NCBI RefSeq assembly: GCF_028275115.1
Contig: NZ_JAQCNH010000019.1
Location: 1-64,000, forward strand
Direction: 5' to 3'
Source: Halorientalis sp.
Lineage (GTDB): Archaea > Halobacteriota > Halobacteria > Halobacteriales > Haloarculaceae
DNA length: 64,000 bases
Part shown: positions 42,701 through 50,806 of the stretch, piece by piece
How positions within the stretch are numbered: the stretch's first letter is position 1
Layout: every line of letters begins with the position of its first letter
Program-made: the position numbers and the translations under genes
The notes under the pieces: generated by a model
Database searches by the model: none
What the model was told of the DNA's origin: nothing
The model's input: only the letters and a program-made list of their open reading frames with translations

Positions 42701-44348
42701 GCGAGGTTACGAGTTCCTCTCGAATGTAGTCGAGCGGCGGGTTCGTAACCTGGGCGAACAGCTGTTTGAAGTAGCTGAACAGCGGCCGGTTGTGGTCGGT
42801 GAGGACCGATAGCGGCGTGTCGTCGCCCATCGAACCCACCGGGTCCTTCCCCTTCTCGGCCATCGGCTGAATGAGGTGGTCGACCTCGTCGTACGTGTAG
42901 CCGTACAATGCCTGGTAAGCACGCAGCGCGTCGACTCCGTCTCGGGGGTCGGTCTCGTGGTCGGCCACGTCGTCGATGTGGACCTGTTCCTGTTCGACCC
43001 ATTCGGCGTACTTCTCGTCGGTGAGCCGGTCGAACACTTCGTCGTCGGGAATGACCCGACCCTCGTTGGGGTCGGCGAGGAACAACTGGCCCGGCTGGAG
43101 GCGACCGCGCTCCCTGATCTCCGCGGGGTCGTGGTCCAGCGCGCCGGCCTCGCTGGACATTACGAGGCGGCCGTCCTGGAGGATGTCGTAGCGACAGGGA
43201 CGCAGGCCGTTTCGGTCCAGCACCGCGCCGATTCGTTCGCCGTCGGTTGCGGCGACCAGCGCCGGCCCGTCCCAGGGCTCGACCAGCGAGGCGTGGTAGT
43301 CGTACCAGTCCCGTCGCTTCTCGGAGATCATGTTGGCCTCGCCGCGCCAGGCCTCCGGAATGAGCATTCGGAGGGCGTGGGGAAGGTCACGGCCCCCCTC
43401 CATGAGCAGTTCCAGGCCGTTGTCGACGCTGGCCGTGTCTGACTGCTCGGGGTCGTCGATGATCGGCATGAGTTTCTCCATCTCCTCGTCGGAGTAGTGG
43501 TCGGCGAAGCCTTCCGCGGAGAGGTCCGTTTCGCGGGCGCGCATCCAGTTGATGTTCCCCTGGATGGTGTTGAACTCGCCGTTGTGGATGACGTTGCGGT
43601 AGGGGTGTGCGAGGTGCCACGCGCCGAGCGTGTTCGTCGAGAACCGCGCGTGAACCATCGCGAACGTCGAAGCCATCCGCTCGTCGGTGAGATCGGGGTA
43701 GTAGTCCGGGAGTTGTTCCGCGAGCAGGAGACCCTTGTAGACGACCGTGTCCTGATCGAGAGAGACGACGTAGAAGCGATCGTGACCCGCCGGTTGCTCG
43801 TCTTCGACCGTGTTCTCCACGACCCGTCGCCCGACGTAGAGACGCTTGTCGAACTCCTCGTCGTCCACCGCTCCGTCGGGGCGAACGAACGCCTGCTCGA
43901 CGCGCGGCTCGGACTCGACCGCCGTCGAGCCGAGCGTCTCGTTGTCCGTCGGGACGGTGCGCCAGTGGAACACTTCCAGCCCCGCAGACGCGAGTTCCGA
44001 CTCGAACAGGTCTTTCAGTCCAGCGGCAGTTTCGTCGTCCCGTGGGAGAAAGAGCGACCCGACCGCGTACTCACCCCGAGGCGGGAGTTCGGCGTCGACC
44101 TCGGCGTCGAAGAACTCGTGGGGCATCTGGAGCAAGATTCCGGCACCGTCGCCGGTGTCTTCCTCCGCGCCCGTCGTTCCGCGGTGTTCGAGGTTCGCGA
44201 GCAGTTCCAAACCGTCGGCGACGACATCGTTATCTCGACCCCCGTCAAGGTCCATCACGATGCCAACGCCACAGTTAGACCGTGCGTCAGTGGGATCCGC
44301 GAGCCCGACCTCGCTCGCAGACTCATCAGTAGTCCGTTGCCCAACCAT
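39735..44348 (-). CDS. gltB: glutamate synthase large subunit
   Basis: 1537 aa. A 25-residue N-terminal stretch precedes Cys26 (DARSNCGVGIVMDL), the GATase2 nucleophile, so it is probably processed. HRGTTGAEEDTGDGAGILLQ, CRYDILQDG and HARFSTNTLGAWHLAHPYRN complete the amidotransferase. Next comes the central domain, the FMN domain (KVHISGHDGGTGASPKTSIK) and the Fe-S cluster CVMARQCHENTCPVGVATQN (C-x5-C-x4-C), then the GxGxG repeat helix (GKGLSGGKMVINTP, GAVAVLGDTGKNFAAGMSGG). It makes two glutamates from glutamine and 2-oxoglutarate. No small NADPH subunit adjoins it, so the electron donor may be ferredoxin. Confidence 0.95.
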   Translation of the reverse strand: MVGQRTTDESASEVGLADPTDARSNCGVGIVMDLDGGRDNDVVADGLELLANLEHRGTTGAEEDTGDGAGILLQMPHEFFDAEVDAELPPRGEYAVGSLFLPRDDETAAGLKDLFESELASAGLEVFHWRTVPTDNETLGSTAVESEPRVEQAFVRPDGAVDDEEFDKRLYVGRRVVENTVEDEQPAGHDRFYVVSLDQDTVVYKGLLLAEQLPDYYPDLTDERMASTFAMVHARFSTNTLGAWHLAHPYRNVIHNGEFNTIQGNINWMRARETDLSAEGFADHYSDEEMEKLMPIIDDPEQSDTASVDNGLELLMEGGRDLPHALRMLIPEAWRGEANMISEKRRDWYDYHASLVEPWDGPALVAATDGERIGAVLDRNGLRPCRYDILQDGRLVMSSEAGALDHDPAEIRERGRLQPGQLFLADPNEGRVIPDDEVFDRLTDEKYAEWVEQEQVHIDDVADHETDPRDGVDALRAYQALYGYTYDEVDHLIQPMAEKGKDPVGSMGDDTPLSVLTDHNRPLFSYFKQLFAQVTNPPLDYIREELVTSLESRLGHQQNLLDESQDHARQLVVDSPVLTDEETAAIKKLGSSDDAPANQSSASSGETDENGLSTAVVDITYDPEETDLREAVEGVRAEADEAATEYDILVLSDRSAGEDAVPIPSLLAVGGVHHHLVRNGLRNHVGLVVESGDPRTVHHFATLIGYGAGAVNPYLAYQTIEDLVAGPDGANLDAAIEAYIGAVEDGLLKTMAKMGIATVESYQGAQIFEAVGLDSDFVAEYFTGTTCRTDGIEIEDIENDLQARYGVAFGDDPEIERQGEFEHRTGGIHHQWNPETVGTLQQAVRQGDYEKYREFAEKINDQTRKLQTLRGLLEFEEERESIPVEDVEPIGDIVERFETAAMSLGSLSPEMHENNAIAMNRLGANANTGEGGEPPERFGTEKECTTKQVASGRFGVTSDYLSAAEEIQIKMAQGSKPGEGGHLPGKKVNEMIAHVRYATPGVGLISPPPLHDIYSIEDLKQLIHDLKAANPDADVNVKLVAEDGIGTIAAGVAKANADKVHISGHDGGTGASPKTSIKSAGLPWELGVAEANQMLRATGLRSRIKVSTDGGMKTGRDVAVAALFGAEGYAFGTASMVTSGCVMARQCHENTCPVGVATQNEKLRARFPGTPENVINYMTFVAQELREIMAELGFETVNEMIGRVDVLQQRDDVEHPKARKLDLSSILAEPAGDDDRYKTREQTHEVDEQLGWDILEEIGDTIETGDPVSLSMDIDNVDRAVGATLSNRISQEHGAPGLPSDTIRVDFEGVAGQSFGAFLQDGVTFELTGTANDYVGKGLSGGKMVINTPAEAPYEPEENTLIGNVALYGATQGELYVNGQAGERFAVRNSGVKAVVESVGDHGCEYMTGGAVAVLGDTGKNFAAGMSGGVAYVLDREGDFPQKVNRGMVSTSETLDERDRSMLRRLLENHVAYTSSDRGQYILENWEDELNNFVKVLPDAYAEIIEEDDEADVRTEPPEAATPSAEAGERATGQADD

Positions 44349-44381
44349 ACACACTAGTAAGACTGACCAGTTAAGAGACTG

Positions 44382-44428
44382 TCCCTCAAGGGCTAAGGGT
44401 CTGTTAAACGCAAATAAGGGCATATAAA
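44382..44428 (-). promoter_or_regulatory. gltB promoter and leader
   Basis: Minus-strand TTTATATG (44421-44428) lies about 75 bases before ATG 44348, so the mRNA should have a leader of about 50 bases, unusual here. The leader holds CCCTTGAGGG (CCCT/AGGG inverted repeat), a possible operator or hairpin. The same AT-rich patch reads CATATAAAC on the plus strand. Confidence 0.4.
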
Positions 44429-44607
44429 CACGTTCATTACGACGCTGCCGGAACATGACAGAGAGGAAGAATAGAGGACGGCTGCCTCTGACCGCTGGAA
44501 CCTGCCCCCGACCGGCGGACGTTTTGGACTCGGCCGCGTGGGAGTACCGGTCAGAGCGTCGGGTTGCCACGCGTCGGGGACGAGATCGGCTGGTTGTTCT
44601 CCGGGGC

Positions 44608-46059
44608 TCAGTAGCTTTTCGCGAAGTATGCGGTTTCTGTGGCCGACTCGCCACAGATCGCACACTCGTCGCCGATGGGCTCCTCGTCGGGGTCCATCGG
44701 GACCATGACGATCTCGGCGGCGATGGCGTTCTTGATTGGCTCCTCGCAGTCCTCGTCGCTACACCACGGCGCCTTGACGTAGCCACCGTGCTGGCCGATG
44801 GTACCCAAGATCTCCTCGCGGCTGTGTGCTTCGCGAACGTTCGTCTCGAGGTTCTGTTCGGCGTCGGCTTTCAGCTTGGCGAACACGGTGTCGAGGTGGC
44901 TGTCGACGGCGCCTGCGAGTCCGTCGCGGTCGACGGTCTCGGTCTCGCCGTCGGGGCGGTGGACCAGCGTGACCTCCTCGTCGTCGACCTCGTCGGGGCC
45001 GACCTCGATCCGAAGTGGGACCCCTTTGAGCTCCCACTCGTTGAATTTGAACCCGGGATTGCGCTCGTCGCGGCCGTCGAAGTGAACGCGGAACCGGTCC
45101 GAGAGCGCTGTCTCCAGTTCCTCTGCGTATCGCAGTACGTCGTCTTTCGTGTCCTCCTGCCAGATGGGAACGATTACGACCTGTTCGGGTGCCAGGGCGG
45201 GTGGGAGGACGAGTCCCTGGTCGTCGGAGTGAGTCATTACCAGCGCGCCCAGCGAGCGCCAAGACAGCCCCCAGGAGGTAGTGTGTGCGGTCTGTTCGTC
45301 TTCGCTCTCGTCGACGTAGGTCACGTCGTAGGCCTCGGCGAAGGAAGTCCCGAGATAGTGTGACGTCGCGCCCTGTACGGACTTGCCGTCGGGCATCAGT
45401 GCCTCGACGGTAGTCGTGGTGTCGGCACCCGGGAACTTGTCGTGGTCCGGCTTGCGACCGCGCAGCACCGGGATGGCGAGCACGTCCTCGTACAGATTCT
45501 CGTACTGGTCAAGACGGGTCATCGCCTCGTCCCGGGCCTCGTCGCCGTCCTCGTGGGCGGTGTGACCCTCCTGCCAGAGGAACTCCTTGGTGCGGAAGAA
45601 GGGCTTGGTCTCTGTGGCCTCCCAGCGGACGACCGAACACCACTGGTTGACCCGATGGGGGAGGTCGCGGTGGCTCCGGGTCCACTGAGCGAGAAAGGGC
45701 GTAATGATCGATTCGCTCGTCGGGCGCACGGCCAGGCGCTCCTCGAGTTCGTCGTAGCCACCGTGAGTGACCCACGCCACTTCGGGGTCGAACCCCTCCA
45801 CGATGTCCTTTTCTCTCTCGAGGTAGGATTCCGGAATGAACATCGGAAAGTACGCGTTGGTGACACCCGTGTCTTTGAACCACGCGTCGAGATGGTTCTG
45901 GAGGCGCTCCCAAAGCGCGTAGCCACGCGGACGCGTCACGATGAACCCGCCCATCGGGGCGTAGTCAGCGAGTTTGGCTTTCTGAATCACTTCTGCGTAC
46001 CACTCGCCCGTCGCGTGTTCTTTGCTCTCGGTGATGCCGAGTTCCTGCGAATCGCTCAT
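44608..46059 (-). CDS. proS: prolyl-tRNA synthetase (archaeal/eukaryal type)
   Basis: 483 aa class II synthetase. Motif 2 is QWCSVVRWEATETKPFFRTK with EFLWQEGHTAHEDGDEARDE, motif 3 lies in GLSWRSLGALVMTHSDDQGL, and the anticodon-binding domain starts at LAPEQVVIVPIWQEDTKDD. The C-terminal zinc-binding-like part has CSDEDCEEP and GDECAICGES and the protein ends AKSY with a terminal Tyr, diagnostic of the archaeal/eukaryal ProRS class. It charges tRNA-Pro. Start ATG 46059. The 259 bases to gltB (44349-44607) hold the gltB promoter only. Confidence 0.95.
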   Translation of the reverse strand: MSDSQELGITESKEHATGEWYAEVIQKAKLADYAPMGGFIVTRPRGYALWERLQNHLDAWFKDTGVTNAYFPMFIPESYLEREKDIVEGFDPEVAWVTHGGYDELEERLAVRPTSESIITPFLAQWTRSHRDLPHRVNQWCSVVRWEATETKPFFRTKEFLWQEGHTAHEDGDEARDEAMTRLDQYENLYEDVLAIPVLRGRKPDHDKFPGADTTTTVEALMPDGKSVQGATSHYLGTSFAEAYDVTYVDESEDEQTAHTTSWGLSWRSLGALVMTHSDDQGLVLPPALAPEQVVIVPIWQEDTKDDVLRYAEELETALSDRFRVHFDGRDERNPGFKFNEWELKGVPLRIEVGPDEVDDEEVTLVHRPDGETETVDRDGLAGAVDSHLDTVFAKLKADAEQNLETNVREAHSREEILGTIGQHGGYVKAPWCSDEDCEEPIKNAIAAEIVMVPMDPDEEPIGDECAICGESATETAYFAKSY

Positions 46060-46140
46060 ATACCGTAGTCCGACACGAGAGTAATAAACCCGCCGTGTCC
46101 GGTGGAGTTACCGCCGGAGTATATCGCGGCCACGCCGCGA

Positions 46141-46150
46141 AAATAAATAA
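46141..46150 (+). promoter_or_regulatory. TATA box
   Basis: AAATAAATAA lies 24-33 bases before ATG 46174, matching a leaderless start for the winged-helix-like gene. Confidence 0.5.
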
Positions 46151-46173
46151 CCAGCCTGCGCTCAAATGTGATT

Positions 46174-46863
46174 ATGCGTCGCGATGCTATCCCCGTTCCG
46201 CCCCACCCCGACGAGGACCGTCTTGAAACACTGTCGAACTACACCCGTCGGTTCATCTTCCACTACCTCCGAGAGTACAGCAACGCCACGCGGGCCGAAT
46301 TGACCTGCGGCTTCGTCGAGTCCGACCCGGAGACCGGTATCGTCGCCGCCGCGGACCATCCTGATTGGGTCGACCAGTGCCTCGACGTGACCTTTCGGGC
46401 CGAGGCTGCAGTCCCGGGCGACTGTCCTCAGTCACCCGTGGATCCGAACCGCGTTGGCACCACCATCCGGGCGGTAGCTAATATAAATGCCCATCTATAT
46501 CCGGCGAAGCTTACAGGACCCGAGAGTGTCTGCAAATACGTAGCCCGATGGTTGAGGGGGCCATCGGGGAACGACCCGTGGTACGCAATCGGTTCCCTCG
46601 CGACGGTACCTGGGGGGGTACAGTGGGAACCACTGGGGTGTGGCCCAGAGGGTGGCACCAACTCGCGCTCGCCGTTCTATGGTTTCCGACCTGTTTCCGA
46701 GCGCCCGCCGTGGCCGGTCGATCACTCGCTCTCGAACGGACTCCGGCTCTCTGTCCACTCCCAACCAGGCAGGCGCGTCTGGAACCCCGCGGCCAGTGCA
46801 GCGTCGAGGTCGTCCGCGCCGGCCGGGTCGCCGGCGTCGCCGTGGGTCAGCACGTCCGCGTAA
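46174..46863 (+). pseudogene. possible winged-helix (DUF7344-like) gene with degraded C-terminal half
   Basis: The first ~65 codons look real: MRRDAIPVPPHPDEDRLETL, SNYTRRFIFHYLREYSNATR and ETGIVAAADHPDWVDQCLDV match the order of a haloarchaeal DUF7344-type winged helix (RR-x-I-L-x-YL-RE core). Beyond about residue 75 the text turns Pro/Arg/Ser-rich with no family likeness, crosses an AT-rich promoter-like patch (46478-46500) and then overlaps the convergent gene antisense by 142 bases. I infer loss of the original end, perhaps by deletion or frameshift near 46390-46450. A true protein would then be only 70-100 aa. Confidence 0.45.
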
Positions 46864-47204
46864 TGGAACGTCGCCTCACCCAGCAACCGGAGTGGCTGGG
46901 TCCCTGCGACCATGCCAGCCAGTTCCCGACCGAGCAACTCGTCGACGACGAATCCCGGGTAGTCCCCGTCGACATCGAGGTCCCGCAGCAAACGGGTCAG
47001 CGCGGCGACGTTGACCGCCAAGTCGCCGTTGGCGAACACCTCGTCGACGGCTGCGTGGTACTGGCCAAGCGTTACTGTGCCCACTTCGGTCCCGAACTGG
47101 TCGCATAAGTCGGCCCGGACGGTGTCGATCAACGCGACGACGGTCGGTGCGCGGTTGCGAACCCACTCGTGTTCGTCGGCGACGACGGACTGAGAGACGT
47201 TCAT
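46722..47204 (-). CDS. haloarchaeal hypothetical protein, 160 aa
   Basis: 160 aa soluble acidic protein starting MNVSQSVVADEHEWVRNRAP and running through TVRADLCDQFGTEVGTVTLG, AVNVAALTRLLRDLDVDGDY and FHYADVLTHGDAGDPAGADD. It is mostly helical and has one Cys. No family is recognised. ATG 47204 is chosen because a minus-strand GTATTTCG element (about 47222-47229) gives near-leaderless spacing; the frame is open 44 codons further by chance. It is divergent from the fttA region. Confidence 0.6.
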   Translation of the reverse strand: MNVSQSVVADEHEWVRNRAPTVVALIDTVRADLCDQFGTEVGTVTLGQYHAAVDEVFANGDLAVNVAALTRLLRDLDVDGDYPGFVVDELLGRELAGMVAGTQPLRLLGEATFHYADVLTHGDAGDPAGADDLDAALAAGFQTRLPGWEWTESRSPFESE

Positions 47205-47321
47205 ACACACCTCTCGTCTCGAAATACCTACTGTTTTGCGAAGGCTTTTATAATGGAGGGGCAATAAAGCCGCATACAGGCCGGTTTTCCGGACCCATCC
47301 TGCAACGAGGCGTTCGGACCG

Positions 47322-47328
47322 CATATAG
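47322..47328 (+). promoter_or_regulatory. TATA box upstream of the fttA leader ORF
   Basis: CATATAG, with its centre about 21 bases before ATG 47346 and 140 before the fttA ATG. It predicts a transcript starting near 47346-47350. A second candidate, TTTTATAATGG at 47246-47256, would start upstream. Confidence 0.45.
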
Positions 47329-47345
47329 CGGATCACAAAGACACT

Positions 47346-47468
47346 ATGACCCTTACAGGAGATAGCCTGTATCCCGCCGTCTGGGGGCCGGTGGAGAACC
47401 TCCCCACCATCCGCCAGCGACGCACCGCTGGGATGCAGGACCGCTTTTCGGCCATTTTCGAGCTATGA
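47346..47468 (+). CDS. small ORF overlapping the fttA start
   Basis: 40 codons: MTLTGDSLYPAVWGPVENLP then TIRQRRTAGMQDRFSAIFEL and TGA. The stop overlaps the fttA ATG in the sequence ATGA, the arrangement seen between coupled genes throughout this window. A TATA box lies just upstream so that the ATG would be at or near the transcript 5' end. The DNA inside can also fold (GGTGGAG...CTCCCCACC, 47391-47408). Without comparison I cannot prove it is translated; it could be a leader with regulatory structure. Confidence 0.45.
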   Translation: MTLTGDSLYPAVWGPVENLPTIRQRRTAGMQDRFSAIFEL

Positions 47469-49390
47469 GTACGGTAGAAAATCAGTTAGACGAGTTGAAA
47501 GCAGAGATCGTCAGCGAAGTCCCCGACGACATTTCCATTTCGGACGTCCAGTACGAGGGGCCCGAGTTGGTCGTGTACACACGCGACCCGAAGAAGTTCG
47601 CACAGAACGGCGATCTCATCCGGCAACTGGCGAGCCAGTTGCGTAAACGCATCACCGTCCGGCCGGACCCGGACGTGCTCTCGGTGCCGGACACGGCCCG
47701 CGAGCAGATCATGGACGTGACGCCCGAGGAGGCCGGTATCACCGATCTGGACTTCCACGCCGACACCGGTGAAGTCGTCGTCGAAGCCGAGAAACCCGGC
47801 ATGGTGATCGGCCGTCACGGATCGACGTTACGGGAGATCACACAGCTGGTCGGCTGGACCCCCGAGGTCGTTCGGACACCGCCTATCGAGTCCTCGACGG
47901 TCTCGAACGTTCGAAACTTCCTCAAACAGGAACGTGACGAACGCCGAGACATCCTCGAACGGATCGGCCGACAGATCCACCGCGAGGAGATGTCCGACGA
48001 CGAGTGGGTGCGTATCACCACCCTCGGGTGCTGCCGGGAGGTCGGGCGCGCCTCGTTCATCCTCTCGACGCCGGAGACCAGAATCCTGGTCGACTGCGGC
48101 GACAAGCCCGGTGCCGAGGACGAAGTGCCATACCTGCAGGTCCCCGAGGCGCTGGGGTCAGGCGCGAACTCGCTTGATGCAGTCGTCTTGACTCACGCCC
48201 ACCTCGACCACTCGGCGCTCATCCCGCTCCTGTTCAAATACGGCTACGACGGCCCGATCTACTGCACGGAACCCACCCGTGACCTGATGGGACTGCTCAC
48301 GCTGGACTATCTCGACGTAGCAGCCAAGGAGGGCCGCGCGCCGCCGTACGAGTCTGAGATGGTTCGCGAGGCGATCAAACACTGCATCCCCCTCGAGTAC
48401 GGCGACGTGACCGACATCTCGCCGGATATCAAGCTCACGCTCCACAACGCGGGCCACATCCTCGGTTCCTCCATCTCTCACTTCCACGTCGGCGACGGAC
48501 TGTACAACGTCGCCTTCTCCGGCGATATCCACTACGAGGACACACGCCTGTTCAATGGCGCAGTCAACGAGTTCCCTCGGGTCGAGACCCTCGTCCTCGA
48601 GTCCACATACGGTGGGCGCAACGACTACCAGACCGACCAGGAAGACTCCGAGCGCAGACTCAAAGACGTCATCCAGGAGACCCACGACGAAGGCGGGAAG
48701 ATTCTGATCCCCGCGTTCGCGGTGGGCCGCTCTCAGGAGATGATGCTCGTCATCGAGGAGGCGATGCGTAGCGGCGACGTTCCGGAGATGCCGGTTCACC
48801 TCGACGGGATGATCTGGGAGGCGACGGCTATCCACACCACCTATCCGGAGTATCTGCGCGACGACCTGCGCGACCGGATCTTCCACGACGACGAGAACCC
48901 GTTTCTGGCCGACCAGTTCAACCACATCGACGGCGGCGAGGAAGAGCGTCAGGAGGTCGCCGACGGCGACCCCGCCATCATCCTCTCGACTTCGGGGATG
49001 GTCACTGGCGGCCCGATCATGTCCTGGCTCGAACACCTCGGGCCGGACCCGGACACGACGCTGACGTTCGTCGGGTACCAGGCACAGGGGACGCTCGGCC
49101 GCCGCATCCAGAAGGGCCAGGACAAGGTCCCGCTGGGCAACAGTCGCGGTCGCGGGCGGTCGGACTCGCTGACGCTGAACTGCGACGTCGAGACCGTCGA
49201 CGGGTTCTCCGGCCACGCCGACCGACAGGGCCTCGAGAACTTCGTGAAGACGATGAACCCACGTCCGGAAAAAGTACTCTGTGTCCACGGCGACGAACAG
49301 TCCACACAGGACCTGTCCTCGGCGCTGTACCACGAATTCAACATGCGGACGTTCGCGCCGAAGAACCTGGAGACGTTCCGGTTTCTCTGA
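47465..49390 (+). CDS. fttA: KH-domain beta-CASP ribonuclease FttA (aCPSF1)
   Basis: 641 aa. Two N-terminal KH-like RNA-binding domains (~1-150; EAEKPGMVIGRHGSTLREIT holds the GxxG loop) precede a metallo-beta-lactamase domain with VLTHAHLDHSALIPLLF (HxHxDH), HNAGHILGSSISHF and FSGDIHYEDTRLFNGAVNEF. The beta-CASP insert has LVLESTYGGRN, IPAFAVGRSQEMMLVIEEAM and a C-terminal VDGFSGHADRQGLENFV. This is the archaeal CPSF73-like nuclease that ends transcription by cutting at U-rich 3' ends. All metal ligands are intact. The start overlaps a small upstream ORF. Confidence 0.95.
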   Translation: MSTVENQLDELKAEIVSEVPDDISISDVQYEGPELVVYTRDPKKFAQNGDLIRQLASQLRKRITVRPDPDVLSVPDTAREQIMDVTPEEAGITDLDFHADTGEVVVEAEKPGMVIGRHGSTLREITQLVGWTPEVVRTPPIESSTVSNVRNFLKQERDERRDILERIGRQIHREEMSDDEWVRITTLGCCREVGRASFILSTPETRILVDCGDKPGAEDEVPYLQVPEALGSGANSLDAVVLTHAHLDHSALIPLLFKYGYDGPIYCTEPTRDLMGLLTLDYLDVAAKEGRAPPYESEMVREAIKHCIPLEYGDVTDISPDIKLTLHNAGHILGSSISHFHVGDGLYNVAFSGDIHYEDTRLFNGAVNEFPRVETLVLESTYGGRNDYQTDQEDSERRLKDVIQETHDEGGKILIPAFAVGRSQEMMLVIEEAMRSGDVPEMPVHLDGMIWEATAIHTTYPEYLRDDLRDRIFHDDENPFLADQFNHIDGGEEERQEVADGDPAIILSTSGMVTGGPIMSWLEHLGPDPDTTLTFVGYQAQGTLGRRIQKGQDKVPLGNSRGRGRSDSLTLNCDVETVDGFSGHADRQGLENFVKTMNPRPEKVLCVHGDEQSTQDLSSALYHEFNMRTFAPKNLETFRFL

Positions 49391-49583
49391 TCGGAGCCAG
49401 ACCGTCGTCCAAGTCGGCTTCGAGCACGAGAGTGCGAAACGACTCGTCTGACTCGACACACGTCGCGGACGTCGCCCGCCTCGCAAACGACGGTCTCACC
49501 GGCCACCGGTGTCTCTCAGTGCTATCGATTACCAACCGGCCGCCAGTTGCTACGCGTCGAGCCGCCGGCCATACCGGCCGTAG

Positions 49584-49590
49584 ATTTATA
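49584..49590 (+). promoter_or_regulatory. orphan TATA box after fttA
   Basis: ATTTATA in an otherwise GC-rich 354-base gap (49391-49744). No sensible start codon follows at leaderless spacing; a GTG at 49616 is followed at once by TGA. The downstream sequence is strongly self-complementary; see findings for a candidate RNA. Confidence 0.4.
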
Positions 49591-49744
49591 CCCCGAACCC
49601 CGACCAGCCCCGACCGTGACCTGACCGCGGCCGCGGAGCGGACTTGGCGAGTGTGCGACACGCCGCTCCGTCGGACACCCCCCGTGTCGCCTGCTCGCTC
49701 ACCCCCCGGCTCTCCGGGATGACGGTCACAGCGGGGTCACCCGC

Positions 49745-50806
49745 TCAGGGTCCGCGCGCTGCTCCCTCGATTATCTGCCTGGCGCGTCCAACCAGTGCCG
49801 GAACCGCGTCGCCCATCGCCGCGAACGCCGGCCGGTCCGACTCGCCTCGCAGGTGCCGGAGATAATAACCCTCGCAGACGGCGGCCTGTTCGTACACCGC
49901 GAGCGCGCGGTAGAACTGGCTGTTCGTGAACGTCCGGCCGGTCTCGCGCTCGTAACGGTCCACGAGTGCCGACCGCGCCGGGAACCCCTCGCGCGTCGTG
50001 AACCCTGGCACCGCGGCCGTGGGGAGGGCCGCGCGTTCTGTCTCGTCCTCGAACCAGAACGCCGTCAACCGGCCGAGGTCGACCAGCGGATCACCGGCAC
50101 CTGCCCGCTCCCAGTCCAACACACCGACGAGCTCGGGCGGCGTCGAGCGGCTGAACGTCACGTTCGCCAGCGTATAGTCCCCGTGGACGAGCGTTCGGTC
50201 GACCGACGCCGGGATATTCGTGGCGAGCCAGCCGGCCACCGCGTCGGCGTCCGGAACCTCGCGGTCCGTTTCGGCGCGGTATCGGTCGAACCGGCCGCGC
50301 CAGGCTTCGAGTCGGGCCGAGAGGTCTGAATGGCCGAGGTCGGCCAGTTCGACGTCTGTCGGGTCGACAGCGTGAATCGCCGCGAGCGTGTCGACGAGTT
50401 CCTCGGCCACCGTCTCTCGATGGCTCGGCGCCGCGTACTCGACGGGTTCGCCGTGGCGGAGTACGTCCCCCGACAGCCGTTGCTGGACGGTGAACGTTGC
50501 GCCAGCGACGGCTTCGTCTTCGCAGGCTAGCACCGGCCGTGGCGTCGGGAGGTCGGTCCAGTCCAGCGCCGACAACACCTGGTACTCCCGGCCCACGTCG
50601 TGGCTCGCCGTCGCCGTCCCCGAGAGTGGCGGTCGGCGGAGGACGAATTGCCGCGGCCCCCAGCCGAGAAACAGCGTCTCGTTGCCCAGTCCAGCGTCGT
50701 GGTGGCTAAGTGACCACGTCTCGGCCCGGCCGAGGCGCTCCGCGACCCGGCTGTAGACCCCCTCCGTGTCGAGATAGCGGCTCGCACCGCCGGTCGTCTC
50801 AGTCAT
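49745..50806 (-). CDS. APH/phosphotransferase-family kinase
   Basis: 353 aa protein-kinase-like fold of the aminoglycoside phosphotransferase family. The N lobe has FLGWGPRQFVLRRPPLSGTA with the ATP-binding Arg/Lys region. The catalytic loop is TLVHGDYTLANVTFSRSTPP (H-G-D-x4-N) and the metal-binding segment is GVLDWERAGAGDPLVDLGRL (D-x-E). This resembles the acyl-CoA dehydrogenase-associated (ACAD10/FadE-like) phosphotransferase subgroup that phosphorylates hydroxylated small molecules. Antibiotic resistance is unlikely. It overlaps the endonuclease III gene by 8 bases and follows it on the same strand. Confidence 0.9.
   Translation of the reverse strand: MTETTGGASRYLDTEGVYSRVAERLGRAETWSLSHHDAGLGNETLFLGWGPRQFVLRRPPLSGTATASHDVGREYQVLSALDWTDLPTPRPVLACEDEAVAGATFTVQQRLSGDVLRHGEPVEYAAPSHRETVAEELVDTLAAIHAVDPTDVELADLGHSDLSARLEAWRGRFDRYRAETDREVPDADAVAGWLATNIPASVDRTLVHGDYTLANVTFSRSTPPELVGVLDWERAGAGDPLVDLGRLTAFWFEDETERAALPTAAVPGFTTREGFPARSALVDRYERETGRTFTNSQFYRALAVYEQAAVCEGYYLRHLRGESDRPAFAAMGDAVPALVGRARQIIEGAARGP

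Noticed and set aside
44455-45363. 302-codon plus-strand frame with a TATA box at 44421-44430
   Set aside because: It is antisense to proS. The TATA string is better read as the gltB promoter on the other strand.
46548-47108. 186-codon plus-strand frame after an AT-rich TATA
   Set aside because: Most of it is antisense to the 160-aa minus-strand gene and its composition is not haloarchaeal-acidic; kept only as a remark on the promoter patch.
49644-49865. Short plus-strand frame near the orphan TATA box
   Set aside because: It overlaps the phosphotransferase gene antisense and has no start codon at leaderless spacing.
49745-50806. Aminoglycoside resistance gene
   Set aside because: Only the general APH catalytic motifs match. 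Codon use and neighbours are chromosomal, and this family has many metabolic kinases.
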